Source: Planctomycetota bacterium
Lineage (GTDB): Bacteria > Planctomycetota > UBA1135 > GCA-002686595
Direction: 5' to 3'
Assembly: GCA_012960475.1 (NCBI GenBank)
Contig: DUBE01000043.1
Span: 124,001-188,000, forward strand
DNA length: 64,000 bases
The translations under genes were made by a program, and so were the position numbers. The notes beneath the pieces are model-generated. The model ran no database searches, was not told the DNA's origin, and saw only the letters and a list, made by a program, of their open reading frames with translations. The number at the start of each line of letters is the position of its first letter. The first letter of the stretch is position 1. Below, piece after piece: positions 8,831 to 17,029 of the stretch.

Positions 8831-9435
8831 CGAGCATCTCCCAAGCGCATTTGGCTTGATTGTGTATGCCCCATCATGGGGGCAAGGATCTGGGACAAGG
8901 CAACCAAGCCAGTGCTCAGCAGCCAGCCAATGGTGCCGGTCTTGCGACCGGTGATCTCCGCGATTTCTTGGTAGCTATGACCGTCCAATAAACGCAAGAC
9001 CAGCACCTCCCGTTGCTCAGGTGGCAACTGGTCCATGCCGCGTCGAACCGCCGCTCTAGTGTCTGCGCCGTCCACGGAAGATTGTCCTCCGGAAACGGCC
9101 TCGGCAGGCGCGACCGCCTGTTCCCTTTGTTTGCGTCGGCTGGTGGATCTCATTTCATCGGTGCAGAGATTGCGCGCTACCCGATGCAACCAGGCGGCGA
9201 GAGCGCCGTGCCCTACAGAGGGGTTCTGGTTTGCGTCCGGGTGGGGCGCAGGGGGTTTTTGTGCCAGCCGTAGAAAGGTCTCCTGTACAACATCCTCGCA
9301 AGAGCCATTAGGACCCAAAAGGACCCGCACATGACGCAGCAGAGGTTCCTCGAAGCGCTGGATCAAGGCGGCGAATGCATCGGTTTCACCGTCCCGCCAG
9401 CGCTCCAGGAGAGATGCGGTGGAAATTGCCTCCAT
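8827..9435 (-). CDS. ECF-type RNA polymerase sigma factor
   Basis: A 202-residue sigma factor. Region 2 includes LLERWRDGETDAFAALIQRF and the -10-binding part EDVVQETFLRLAQ...WLHRVARNLCTDEMRS; region 4 includes LPPEQREVLVLRLLDGHSYQEIAEITGRKTGTI, a helix-turn-helix for the -35 element. The start at 9435 (MEAISTASLLERW) is chosen because the open frame further upstream runs antisense through the agmatinase gene and shows no homology. It overlaps the VWA/anti-sigma gene by 4 nt. Several codons after region 4 (STGLVALSQILAPMMGHTQ) are unusual for the family. Likely responds to an envelope or surface signal through its partner. Confidence 0.9.
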   Translation of the reverse strand: MEAISTASLLERWRDGETDAFAALIQRFEEPLLRHVRVLLGPNGSCEDVVQETFLRLAQKPPAPHPDANQNPSVGHGALAAWLHRVARNLCTDEMRSTSRRKQREQAVAPAEAVSGGQSSVDGADTRAAVRRGMDQLPPEQREVLVLRLLDGHSYQEIAEITGRKTGTIGWLLSTGLVALSQILAPMMGHTQSSQMRLGDAR

Positions 9436-9552
9436 GGGCTGTACAGCATGAAACGACGAGGCCCCCGAAACCTTGGAGAAAATCTCTGAAGTGCATATCC
9501 CGGGTAAAGGATTTCGGACCTCGTAGATGCCTCCAATGCCCCTGGAGCCCGC

Positions 9553-9558
9553 TATTCT
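9553..9558 (+). promoter_or_regulatory. Possible -10 element for the agmatinase-family gene
   Basis: TATTCT ends 6 nt before the ATG at 9565, the spacing expected for a leaderless transcript. No convincing -35 element is visible, so this is a weak call supported mainly by the same arrangement at other genes in the window. Confidence 0.3.
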
Positions 9559-9564
9559 GCACGC

Positions 9565-10608
9565 ATGGACAGTTTTGATCCGGACGCGGCAGCCCAGCCG
9601 GGCAGCGGGATTTTTGGCCTGCCCCATGGCTTGGCCGAAGCCCAGACGCATGTCCTTGGCCTGCCCTTTGACGCCACAACCTCCTACCGCCGCGGCACCA
9701 TGCATGGGCCCGAAGCAATCGTAGCGGCCTCGCGGCAGGTGGATCTGTACGACAGGCTCTTCGGCGAAGCGCACGCAGGCGGGATTCACTACAGCGCCGA
9801 TGATGGCCGCGTGACGCAGTGGAACCGAGAGGCCCGCGCCCTTGCGGACCCGATCATCTCGGCGGGCGGCGCGGAAGACGGAAACAGCGATCACCAGCAG
9901 GCTATTTTGCGCATCGAAGCCCTGGGCGAGGCCGTGCGTAAACATGTTCAAGAGTTCACCGCCAATTGCCTCAACGCAAAGCGACTGCCGGTCCTGCTGG
10001 GAGGCGACCACAGCGTTCCCCTGGGGGGCATCGAGGCCGCAGCCTCGCACTATGGCGAACTAGGTGTACTGCAGTTCGATGCCCACGCAGACCTGCGCGA
10101 AGCCTATGAGGGCTTTCGCTGGTCCCATGCCTCGATCTTCCACAATGTCCTTCAAGAGATCCCCCAGCTTCACTCCCTGGTCCAAGTTGGCGTACGGGAC
10201 CTTGGCGAACGCGAGGCATTGCGCTGCGCGGAAGACCCGCGCGTCAAGACCCTCTTCGATGATCAATGGGCAGCCTTGCCGCCGGCCAGCCCAGCAAGGG
10301 ACCAAGCGATGAACGACTGCCTCGGGTCCCTGCCAAACCTGGTCTGGATCAGCTTTGACATCGACGCTCTAACCCCCAATCTCTGCCCCGGAACAGGGAC
10401 GCCCGTTCCAGGTGGATTGGACTGGCATTCCGCCATGGCCTGGCTCGAAAAACTAGTGCAAAGCGGCCGCAGAATTGTGGGCCTGGACCTTTGCGAGGTA
10501 GCTCCGGGCCCCAACCCAGACCCTAATGGCAGCAGCTGGGACGCAATTGTGGGCGCGCGACTCCTATACCGTTTAATCGGCGCGGCTCGAGAATCACAAA
10601 GAGCCTGA
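9565..10608 (+). CDS. Agmatinase/arginase-family ureohydrolase
   Basis: A 347-residue binuclear manganese hydrolase. The metal ligands are in the expected order: GGDHS (about residue 150), FDAHADLR (about residue 172) and SFDIDALTP (about residue 270), followed by GLDLCEVAPGPNPD. The DAHADLREAYEG segment followed by a downstream His resembles agmatinases (SpeB), which split agmatine to putrescine and urea, rather than true arginases. Residues 70-130 contain an insertion relative to a typical 300-residue SpeB. It stands alone on its strand, convergent with the exchanger gene 10 nt away. Arginase, formimidoylglutamase and guanidine-hydrolase activities cannot be excluded from sequence. Confidence 0.8.
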   Translation: MDSFDPDAAAQPGSGIFGLPHGLAEAQTHVLGLPFDATTSYRRGTMHGPEAIVAASRQVDLYDRLFGEAHAGGIHYSADDGRVTQWNREARALADPIISAGGAEDGNSDHQQAILRIEALGEAVRKHVQEFTANCLNAKRLPVLLGGDHSVPLGGIEAAASHYGELGVLQFDAHADLREAYEGFRWSHASIFHNVLQEIPQLHSLVQVGVRDLGEREALRCAEDPRVKTLFDDQWAALPPASPARDQAMNDCLGSLPNLVWISFDIDALTPNLCPGTGTPVPGGLDWHSAMAWLEKLVQSGRRIVGLDLCEVAPGPNPDPNGSSWDAIVGARLLYRLIGAARESQRA

Positions 10609-10618
10609 CGCTCAGGAT

Positions 10619-11584
10619 TTAGGCGCCGGCGCCCAGGAACATTGAGACAGACCACGCGAAGTACGCGGCGAGCATCAGTGCAGCCTTGCAACGCAACCAG
10701 CGCCCCCGAGACAGGCGCAAGAACCCGATCAAACCAATCGTAAAGAGGGCGGTCATAGGCAGATCCGTAGCCATCGTGCGTTCCAGAGTACCCAAGCTGT
10801 CAGACTCCAAAGGACCAATACCGAAGGCAATGCCCAAGACCATCAGGGTGTTGAAGACATTGCTACCGACCACATTGCCTAGGCCCAAGCCCGCTTGACC
10901 CTTGAGAGCACTGACGATCCCCGCTGCCAGTTCAGGCAAGCTCGTTCCGACCGCCAGCACGGTGAAACCAATGACCGTAGCTGGCACCCCGAGGGCTTCC
11001 GCCAGACCGATCCCGCCGTCCATGGCTGCCAGTGCTCCAAGAGCAGTAGCGATGGAACCACCGACGATCATCATCCAAGGGTGACGGGAACCATGGCTTG
11101 CGACCTCTTCCAGGGCCGTCTCTCCCTCTTCCGCAGGATCGCGCAACACTAGAACCTGATAGAGCACAAAACCAACGAAGAGCACCAGGGCCTCGACCGC
11201 AACCAAGGCTCCGCCCCCTGATAGGAAAAACAACAAGACCAACGACCCCAAGAGCCAGGAGGTCTCGCGGATTGAAAGGACCTGATTGAACAATCGTGGC
11301 AGGATCAGGCCGGTAACGCCCAGCACCAATCCAATGTTGGCAATGTTCGACCCAAGGACTGTGCCCAGGGCCAGGCCATGTTCTCCACGATTTGTGGCTA
11401 ACGACGCTACGACCACCTCTGGTAGCGATGTCCCTAATGCGACTACGGTAAGCCCCGTAACCATAGGCGGGACTCCAAGGATTCGTGCAAGGGTAACCCC
11501 CCCATCTACGAGCCAGCCCGCGCCCTTGGTAAGCAGAACAAAGCCCGCAAGCATGAACAGACAATCAACCAGGAGAGGGGACAT
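10619..11584 (-). CDS. Calcium/sodium antiporter, CaCA family (YrbG-like)
   Basis: A 321-residue inner-membrane exchanger with about ten hydrophobic segments and the two inverted alpha repeats typical of the family. Repeat 1 is VTGLTVVALGTSLPEVVVAS with GTVLGSNIANIGLVLG; repeat 2 is VIGFTVLAVGTSLPELAAGI with GNVVGSNVFNTLMVLG. The GTSLPE and GSN motifs carry the acidic and polar residues that bind Ca and Na. The length matches single-unit bacterial members. No accessory domain is present. Confidence 0.9.
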   Translation of the reverse strand: MSPLLVDCLFMLAGFVLLTKGAGWLVDGGVTLARILGVPPMVTGLTVVALGTSLPEVVVASLATNRGEHGLALGTVLGSNIANIGLVLGVTGLILPRLFNQVLSIRETSWLLGSLVLLFFLSGGGALVAVEALVLFVGFVLYQVLVLRDPAEEGETALEEVASHGSRHPWMMIVGGSIATALGALAAMDGGIGLAEALGVPATVIGFTVLAVGTSLPELAAGIVSALKGQAGLGLGNVVGSNVFNTLMVLGIAFGIGPLESDSLGTLERTMATDLPMTALFTIGLIGFLRLSRGRWLRCKAALMLAAYFAWSVSMFLGAGA

Positions 11585-11679
11585 GAGTAGCGGGATCGGG
11601 CCAAATCAATGAAGATTGACGGTCAGATCCTAGGTCCAAGGGTAACCCTCCCTGGATCGATTTCCTCCCCTTCTCCCCG

Positions 11680-12834
11680 ATGCACACAAGAATGCGCTAT
11701 ACCCAGGTCCTTCCCCTCCTTCTTCTGAGCACTGCCCCGGCAATGGCCCAGAGCACCGCGACCGTTGCCTTTGAATCCTTCGATTATGCCACAGGAGGCC
11801 TTGGCGGCCACGGTGGCGGAGCAGGCTGGTTCAGCACCTGGTGGTCCGGCAACAACTCTGACGACGCCCTGGTCTCCAGCGGCTCACTTGACTCGATTGG
11901 CAACAAAGCCACCACCAACTGGGAGCATGCGGGCTCCTACCGCATCCCAGAATCCGGCCCCCATACGGACATCGCACCGGACGGCCGTTTTGGCTCGGGT
12001 GACGGCGTCATGTGGATCAGTTTCCAAGCCCAGCGCGCGGGTTCAGATGATTACGGTGGATTCTCCCTGAACGAGCAATTCGTTGGCGAGAAGCTCTTCA
12101 TCGGTTCCCCCTGGCAAACCTACGAATGGGGCATGGAAGATCCTGCCACCGGCACGCGAGTGCTGGTCGGGGGATCGAACATCGATACGGTGACCCGTGT
12201 GGTGGTACGCCTGACGTTTACCTCAACAGGCGAGACCGCCGACATGTGGCTCAACCCGGCCTCAACCCATCCAAGCGGTACCCCGGATGCCTCACTGGCC
12301 CTGGGCGACTTTGCGTGGAACGAAATCCGGCTGCAGTCCGGCGGCAATAATGGCGGCACCACAGCTTATGACTTTGATGAGATCTTGATTGAAAAGGAGA
12401 TCCCAGGTATCGGCACAAACTACTGCACATCAAACCTTAATTCCACCGGCGTAGCAGCAACCATGGGCGCCTCTGGCAGCAGCGTGGTCGTGGACAACAA
12501 CCTGACCCTGGAAGCGTCCAATCTGCCCCTCAACCAATTCGGATACTTCATCGGCTCCCGCACACAGGGTTTCGTGGCAAACCCCGGCGGGTCCCAGGGC
12601 AACATCTGCCTGGGCGCTCCCATCGCTCGATTCAACTCGATCGGGGGCTACAGCATCGGAAACTCTGGCTCTTCCGGCACGATCAACCTGCTGATCGACA
12701 TGAACAACATTCCCCTGACGCCAGTCACATCGGTTCTGGCGGGTGAAACCTGGAACTTCCAGGCCTGGTACCGTGACATGAACCCAGGCACCGTCAACAA
12801 CTTCACTGACGGACTTTCCATCACTTTCCAATAG
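11680..12834 (+). CDS. Secreted protein with LamG-like N-terminal region and shared FQ-ending C-terminal domain
   Basis: A 384-residue exported protein of unknown function. The signal peptide is RYTQVLPLLLLSTAPAMAQ; the ATG at 11692 is also possible and gives a more typical signal peptide. Residues about 25-245 resemble a concanavalin-like (LamG-type) beta sandwich: ESFDY start, SGGNNGGTTAYDFDEILIE end. Residues about 250-384 carry the domain repeated in three other proteins of the window, with NQFGYFI, NPGGSQGN(I/L)CLG, AGETWNFQAWYRD and NFTDG, ending in Phe-Gln at the stop. It is followed by a close paralogue at 12904, so a local duplication is clear. Confidence 0.75.
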   Translation: MHTRMRYTQVLPLLLLSTAPAMAQSTATVAFESFDYATGGLGGHGGGAGWFSTWWSGNNSDDALVSSGSLDSIGNKATTNWEHAGSYRIPESGPHTDIAPDGRFGSGDGVMWISFQAQRAGSDDYGGFSLNEQFVGEKLFIGSPWQTYEWGMEDPATGTRVLVGGSNIDTVTRVVVRLTFTSTGETADMWLNPASTHPSGTPDASLALGDFAWNEIRLQSGGNNGGTTAYDFDEILIEKEIPGIGTNYCTSNLNSTGVAATMGASGSSVVVDNNLTLEASNLPLNQFGYFIGSRTQGFVANPGGSQGNICLGAPIARFNSIGGYSIGNSGSSGTINLLIDMNNIPLTPVTSVLAGETWNFQAWYRDMNPGTVNNFTDGLSITFQ

Positions 12835-12903
12835 GGCTCCCGCCTGACCTGTTGGCGGCTGACAGAGCGTGGTTCCAGCCAACCTACGCCGCTCCATACA
12901 AGC

Positions 12904-14058
12904 ATGCACAACAAAGCCATCCTCGTCATCTTTGCCGTGCTTGCGCCTGGTGCAGCCGCCCAAACCCAAGTGATCTCGTCAGAGTCATTCGACTATCCTG
13001 TCGGGGACACACTGGGTGGAAAAACAGGAGGTTTCGGCTGGCTGTTTCCCTGGTGGTCGGGAACCAACCTCGACGATGCCGTGATCCAAACCCCTGGCGT
13101 GGATGTAATCGGAGAACAGGTATCCACCAACAACGAAGACGCTGGCAGTTATCGTCTGCTGGACTACACGAATTTCTCACATCTGGCCGATGCCCAATTT
13201 CGCTTTGGCATAGACAATACGACCTTCTGGGTCAGTTTCTGGACCCAACAGGCCCCCACTTCCACTGATGAATACGGCGGGTTTTCCTTCAACGAACAGT
13301 TGGTAGCCGAGAAACTCTTCATCGGCAACCCGTGGCAGACTGGGCTCTTGGGAATCCAAGCGGTGGGAGCCCCGTCGGTCACGATCGCAGGAACCAACCC
13401 CATGGCCCTCAGTCGCATGGTGGTTCGAGTCGAACACCTCTCGGGCGATGAGAACATCAAGGTTTGGATCGATCCTGCGGTCACACACCCGGACCCTGCC
13501 CAGTTCCCACCAGATTTGGACGAGATGGTCCCCGATTTTGTTTGGAATGAAATCCGGTTGCAGTCCGGATCCAACCAGGGCGGAGTCACGGGCTGGTACT
13601 TTGATGATCTCTTGATTGAGGTAGAAGAAGGCAACTTTCCAAATATCGGAGTGAACTACTGCCTGGCAGAAAACAACTCAACTGGAATCCCGGCCGTGAT
13701 TTCTGCAAGTGGGGTAGATCAGGCCGGGGGACAACCTCTCTTCCTGGCCGCCGCAAATCTTCCCCTTGGAGAATTTGGCTACTTCCTGGCCAGTCAGGCT
13801 GCCGGCTTTATTCCCAATCCAGGTGGCTCCCAAGGGCACCTGTGCATCACTGGACTGATGGCACGCTTCAACGCTCAGATTCAGAATTCAGGCACGAGCG
13901 GACAAGTCCAGATCCCGGTGGACACCAATGCGATCCCCATGCCCAGCGTTACGGCGATCCTGCCCGGCCAAACCTGGAATTTTCAGTACTGGTATCGGGA
14001 TCTCAATCCAACGCCCACTTCAAACTTCACCGACGGGATCGCTATCCTCTTCCAATGA
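12904..14058 (+). CDS. Secreted paralogue with LamG-like region and shared FQ-ending C-terminal domain
   Basis: A 384-residue exported protein, same length and layout as its upstream neighbour. Signal peptide MHNKAILVIFAVLAPGAAAQ is followed by SESFDYPVGD, matching ESFDYATGG in the first copy. Other matching blocks include GGFSFNEQLVAEKLFIGNPWQT, FVWNEIRLQSGSNQGG and YFDDLLIEVE. The last 135 residues form the shared domain (GEFGYFL, NPGGSQGHLC, PGQTWNFQYWYRDLNP, NFTDG...FQ). The stop overlaps the ATG of the GH13 gene (ATGA), which suggests that the protein and the secreted carbohydrate-active enzyme are made together and may act on the same material at the surface. Confidence 0.75.
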   Translation: MHNKAILVIFAVLAPGAAAQTQVISSESFDYPVGDTLGGKTGGFGWLFPWWSGTNLDDAVIQTPGVDVIGEQVSTNNEDAGSYRLLDYTNFSHLADAQFRFGIDNTTFWVSFWTQQAPTSTDEYGGFSFNEQLVAEKLFIGNPWQTGLLGIQAVGAPSVTIAGTNPMALSRMVVRVEHLSGDENIKVWIDPAVTHPDPAQFPPDLDEMVPDFVWNEIRLQSGSNQGGVTGWYFDDLLIEVEEGNFPNIGVNYCLAENNSTGIPAVISASGVDQAGGQPLFLAAANLPLGEFGYFLASQAAGFIPNPGGSQGHLCITGLMARFNAQIQNSGTSGQVQIPVDTNAIPMPSVTAILPGQTWNFQYWYRDLNPTPTSNFTDGIAILFQ

Positions 14059-16250
14059 TCAAGGGAGCATTGCTTCTGGGCCTGGGGATTATTTGGGCCT
14101 TGCCGTACGCAGGGGCTGCTCCCCAGGGCGGCGCTACCTCAACCACGGGTCCCGCCTACTCAGCGATACCAGAGCGTTGGGTGATGTTGCAGTTCGTGGC
14201 CAATGTGCCCAGCCACACTGATCAACTCACGGTAACTGTGACTGATCTTGGCCATGGCGCCGTTGATCTGTATCTGCGCAAGGATCTGCCCCCCAGCACA
14301 AGCGACTGGGACTTCCGCTCTGCTTCCTCTGACACGGGCAATGAGAGCATCACGGTCAATTCCCTCACGGATCCGATACTAAGCACAGGAATCTGGAAAA
14401 TTGGCGTCTACGTTCCACTCTCAAATCCCTTTTCCCTCAACATCGATGCAAGCCCGCGGCCAAGCCAACGACCGGGAATGGGGGCTATTCCCTTTCACGA
14501 TGACCTCGGTACCGATGGCGTCACTTTCCGCGTTTGGGCTCCCAACGGCGACAGCGTAAATGTGGCGGGCGAATTCAACAGCTGGTCCAGCAACGCCACC
14601 CCCTTGCAGTCCGAAAGCAACGGAAAGTTCTCGGTGGACGTGCGCGATGCCCAAGCTGATCAGAAATATCGTTTCGTGATCAGCAACGGCACACAGGTCC
14701 TTTGGAAGAACGACCCTCACGCCTCCGAACTAACCAACTCTGTTGGCGACTCGAACATCATCGACCACGAAGCTCACACTTGGGATAATGATGGAGTTCC
14801 TCTGCCCGCCTGGAACGATCTTGTGATCTACGAAATGCATGTGGGCATGTTCGATCCAGACAACCCTCTTGGCGTAGGTAACTTCAGCGATGTAATAAGC
14901 CGCCTGCCCTATCTCGCAGACCTGGGCGTCAGCGCTTTGGAACTGATGCCGATTGCAGAGTTTCCCGGAGATCGTTCCTGGGGCTACAACTACAGCCACC
15001 CCTACGCGGTGGAAACTGCCTATGGGGGTGTAGACGGACTCAAGGCCCTGGTGGATCAAGCCCACGCACAAGGCATCGCGGTTCTGCTCGATGTGCTCTA
15101 CAACCATTGGGGCCCCACAGACCTCGACCTTTGGCGTTTCGACGGTTGGAGCCAAGGCGGCTGGGGCGGCATCTACTTCTACCAGGACGATCGCGCCATC
15201 ACGCCCTGGGGTGACACCAAACCCGATTACGGCCGCGCCGAAGTTCGCACCTACATCCGAGACAATGCTCTCTACTGGTTGCAGCAGTTGCATGTAGATG
15301 GCTTGCGCTGGGATTCCACTTCGACCATGCGCCTTGGGCCCAGCGGTGACCTCCCCGAGGGCTGGTCGTTGATGCAATGGTGCAACGACTCGGTGGACGG
15401 CAGCCAAAACTGGAAGATCCAGATCGCCGAGGACATGTATGACGCACCCAACCACTGGATAACCAAGACCACGGGGGCCGGAGGCGCCGGGTTTGATTCC
15501 CAATGGGACGCGCTCTTTGTGCACCCCATACGGGCGGCTGTAGTAGATCCCAATGACAACAACCGCAACATGTTTGATGTGCGCGACGCAATCGGACATT
15601 ACTACAACGGTCAAGCCTTCCAGCGCGTGATCTACACCGAAAGCCACGATGAGGTTGCCAACGGTCGATCGCGAGTACCAGAAGAAATCTGGCCCGGCAA
15701 TGCGGACAGCTACTACTCCAAGAAACGCTCGACCCTGGCGTCAGCCCTGGTTTTGACCTCACCTGGCATCCCCATGATATTCATGGGTCAAGAGTTTCTG
15801 GAAGATGGTTACTTCTCCGATGATGACCCCTTGGATTGGAACAAGCTGACACTCTTCCCTGGTATCCATGCCATGTATCGGGACATGATTGGGTTGCGCC
15901 GCAATCTAGGCGGCAACACCCGCGGCCTGCAAGGCAACAACACCAACATCCACCATGTGAATAACGGGGACAAGGTAATTGCCTTTCACCGGTGGGATCA
16001 GGGTGGAGCCGGCGATGATGTAATCGTCATTGCCAATTTCAAGAACCAGGCATGGACGAACTACCGCATCGGCCTACCCAGCCCAGGACTTTGGCAGGTG
16101 AGACTGAATTCGGACTGGGTAGGCTACGACTCCAGTTTCGGCAATCACGCGAGCCCAGACCTGCTTGCCGAACAGGTTCCCCATGACGGGATGCCCTACA
16201 GCGCCTCGTTCTCATTTGGGCCCTACACAGCCGTGATCTTGTCCCAGTAA
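14055..16250 (+). CDS. Secreted GH13 alpha-glucan-active enzyme with PPC-like and CBM48 domains (branching-enzyme-like)
   Basis: A 731-residue exported enzyme. The start at 14055 gives a signal peptide (IKGALLLGLGIIWALPYAGAA) and overlaps the upstream stop; longer frames upstream overlap a real gene. Residues about 28-140 resemble a PPC (bacterial pre-peptidase C-terminal) beta domain (GHGAVDLYLRKDLPPST..WDF). Residues about 150-240 are a CBM48-type module (VTFRVWAPNGDSVNVAGEFNSW). The GH13 barrel follows: LGVSALELMPI, LLDVLYNHWG, the nucleophile Asp in VDGLRWDST, the acid Glu in QIAEDM and the HD pair in ESHDEVANG. The MGQEF segment also fits branching enzymes and trehalohydrolases. Branching enzymes are normally cytoplasmic, so an exported one is unusual. 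Amylase or trehalohydrolase activity is possible. Confidence 0.8.
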   Translation: MIKGALLLGLGIIWALPYAGAAPQGGATSTTGPAYSAIPERWVMLQFVANVPSHTDQLTVTVTDLGHGAVDLYLRKDLPPSTSDWDFRSASSDTGNESITVNSLTDPILSTGIWKIGVYVPLSNPFSLNIDASPRPSQRPGMGAIPFHDDLGTDGVTFRVWAPNGDSVNVAGEFNSWSSNATPLQSESNGKFSVDVRDAQADQKYRFVISNGTQVLWKNDPHASELTNSVGDSNIIDHEAHTWDNDGVPLPAWNDLVIYEMHVGMFDPDNPLGVGNFSDVISRLPYLADLGVSALELMPIAEFPGDRSWGYNYSHPYAVETAYGGVDGLKALVDQAHAQGIAVLLDVLYNHWGPTDLDLWRFDGWSQGGWGGIYFYQDDRAITPWGDTKPDYGRAEVRTYIRDNALYWLQQLHVDGLRWDSTSTMRLGPSGDLPEGWSLMQWCNDSVDGSQNWKIQIAEDMYDAPNHWITKTTGAGGAGFDSQWDALFVHPIRAAVVDPNDNNRNMFDVRDAIGHYYNGQAFQRVIYTESHDEVANGRSRVPEEIWPGNADSYYSKKRSTLASALVLTSPGIPMIFMGQEFLEDGYFSDDDPLDWNKLTLFPGIHAMYRDMIGLRRNLGGNTRGLQGNNTNIHHVNNGDKVIAFHRWDQGGAGDDVIVIANFKNQAWTNYRIGLPSPGLWQVRLNSDWVGYDSSFGNHASPDLLAEQVPHDGMPYSASFSFGPYTAVILSQ

Positions 16251-16277
16251 GGGTGAGATATCGGGTCAGACGGCCAC

Positions 16278-16283
16278 TAGAAT
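16278..16283 (+). promoter_or_regulatory. Possible -10 element for the glutamine-amidotransferase gene
   Basis: TAGAAT lies 8 nt upstream of the ATG at 16292. Used as a -10 box it would give a leaderless or nearly leaderless mRNA for the operon reading towards aroB. Confidence 0.3.
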
Positions 16284-16291
16284 AGGGGACG

Positions 16292-17029
16292 ATGACAAGT
16301 CCTCCACTGATTGCGATCAATGGTCTAGCCCTTACCAAGCCCAGGTCTGGCTTGCGCCTGGACGACCACTACCCCCAGGCGATACTAAACGCCGGAGGAA
16401 CACCCGTCGCGATTTGCCCGCTGGGAAACTCCGAAGATCTCGGCCATTTGCTAAGCCACGCCAACGGTCTACTGCTTACCGGTGGAGACGACTTCGACAT
16501 GGAGCACTTGGGGCGCGGAACAACCCACCCCAAGGCCAAGCCCACGTGCAGCAGCAAACAGGACTTTGATTTTCGGCTTCTGGCCAAAGCAGAGCAAATG
16601 GGCCTTCCGGTCCTCGGCATTTGCTACGGAATGCAACTGATGGGGGTAGCCCACGGAGCAACCCTGCTGCAGCACCTGCCAGAAGACCGGCCTGGATGCC
16701 AGGAGCACAGTGGAGGCTGCGAACATGGGGTTCTGACCCAACCAAGATCGAAACTGGCCCACTGCGCAGGCATAGAACACCTGACCGTGATTTCCAAGCA
16801 CCATCAAGCCCTCGAGGGTGCCCCTGAGGGGTGGATCGTCTCTGCGCGTGATAGCCAGGGACTGGTAGAGGCAATTGAAGATCCCAGGAAAGGGTTCATG
16901 CTTGGGGTCCAATGGCACCCAGAGCTATCTGGTCCCGAGGGACCCAACGGGCGAATTCTGAGGGCCTTTGTCGATGCCGCCACACAACACGCATCCACGC
17001 AATCCGCGACTACGAACATTCAAGTATGA
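16292..17029 (+). CDS. Class I glutamine amidotransferase-like hydrolase (gamma-glutamyl-GABA hydrolase type, peptidase C26)
   Basis: A 245-residue soluble enzyme. The nucleophile Cys is in VLGICYGMQLMGVA (about residue 112), the catalytic His and Glu in GVQWHPELS (about residue 210), and LLTGGDDFD is the usual upstream loop. The DDHYPQAI opening and the lack of a synthase domain match PuuD-type hydrolases that split gamma-glutamyl amides such as gamma-glutamyl-GABA. Other members of the family act in different pathways, so the substrate is uncertain. The stop overlaps the next ATG by 4 nt, starting a chain of four tightly joined genes that leads into aroB. Confidence 0.78.
   Translation: MTSPPLIAINGLALTKPRSGLRLDDHYPQAILNAGGTPVAICPLGNSEDLGHLLSHANGLLLTGGDDFDMEHLGRGTTHPKAKPTCSSKQDFDFRLLAKAEQMGLPVLGICYGMQLMGVAHGATLLQHLPEDRPGCQEHSGGCEHGVLTQPRSKLAHCAGIEHLTVISKHHQALEGAPEGWIVSARDSQGLVEAIEDPRKGFMLGVQWHPELSGPEGPNGRILRAFVDAATQHASTQSATTNIQV

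Noticed and set aside
9436-10050. N-terminal extension of the ECF sigma factor
   Set aside because: The added sequence is antisense to the agmatinase gene and has no sigma-like features. The start at 9435 gives a normal sigma factor.
13842-14054. 71-codon extension of the GH13 gene
   Set aside because: It lies inside the preceding secreted-protein gene and would hide the signal peptide. The ATG at 14055 is coupled to the upstream stop.
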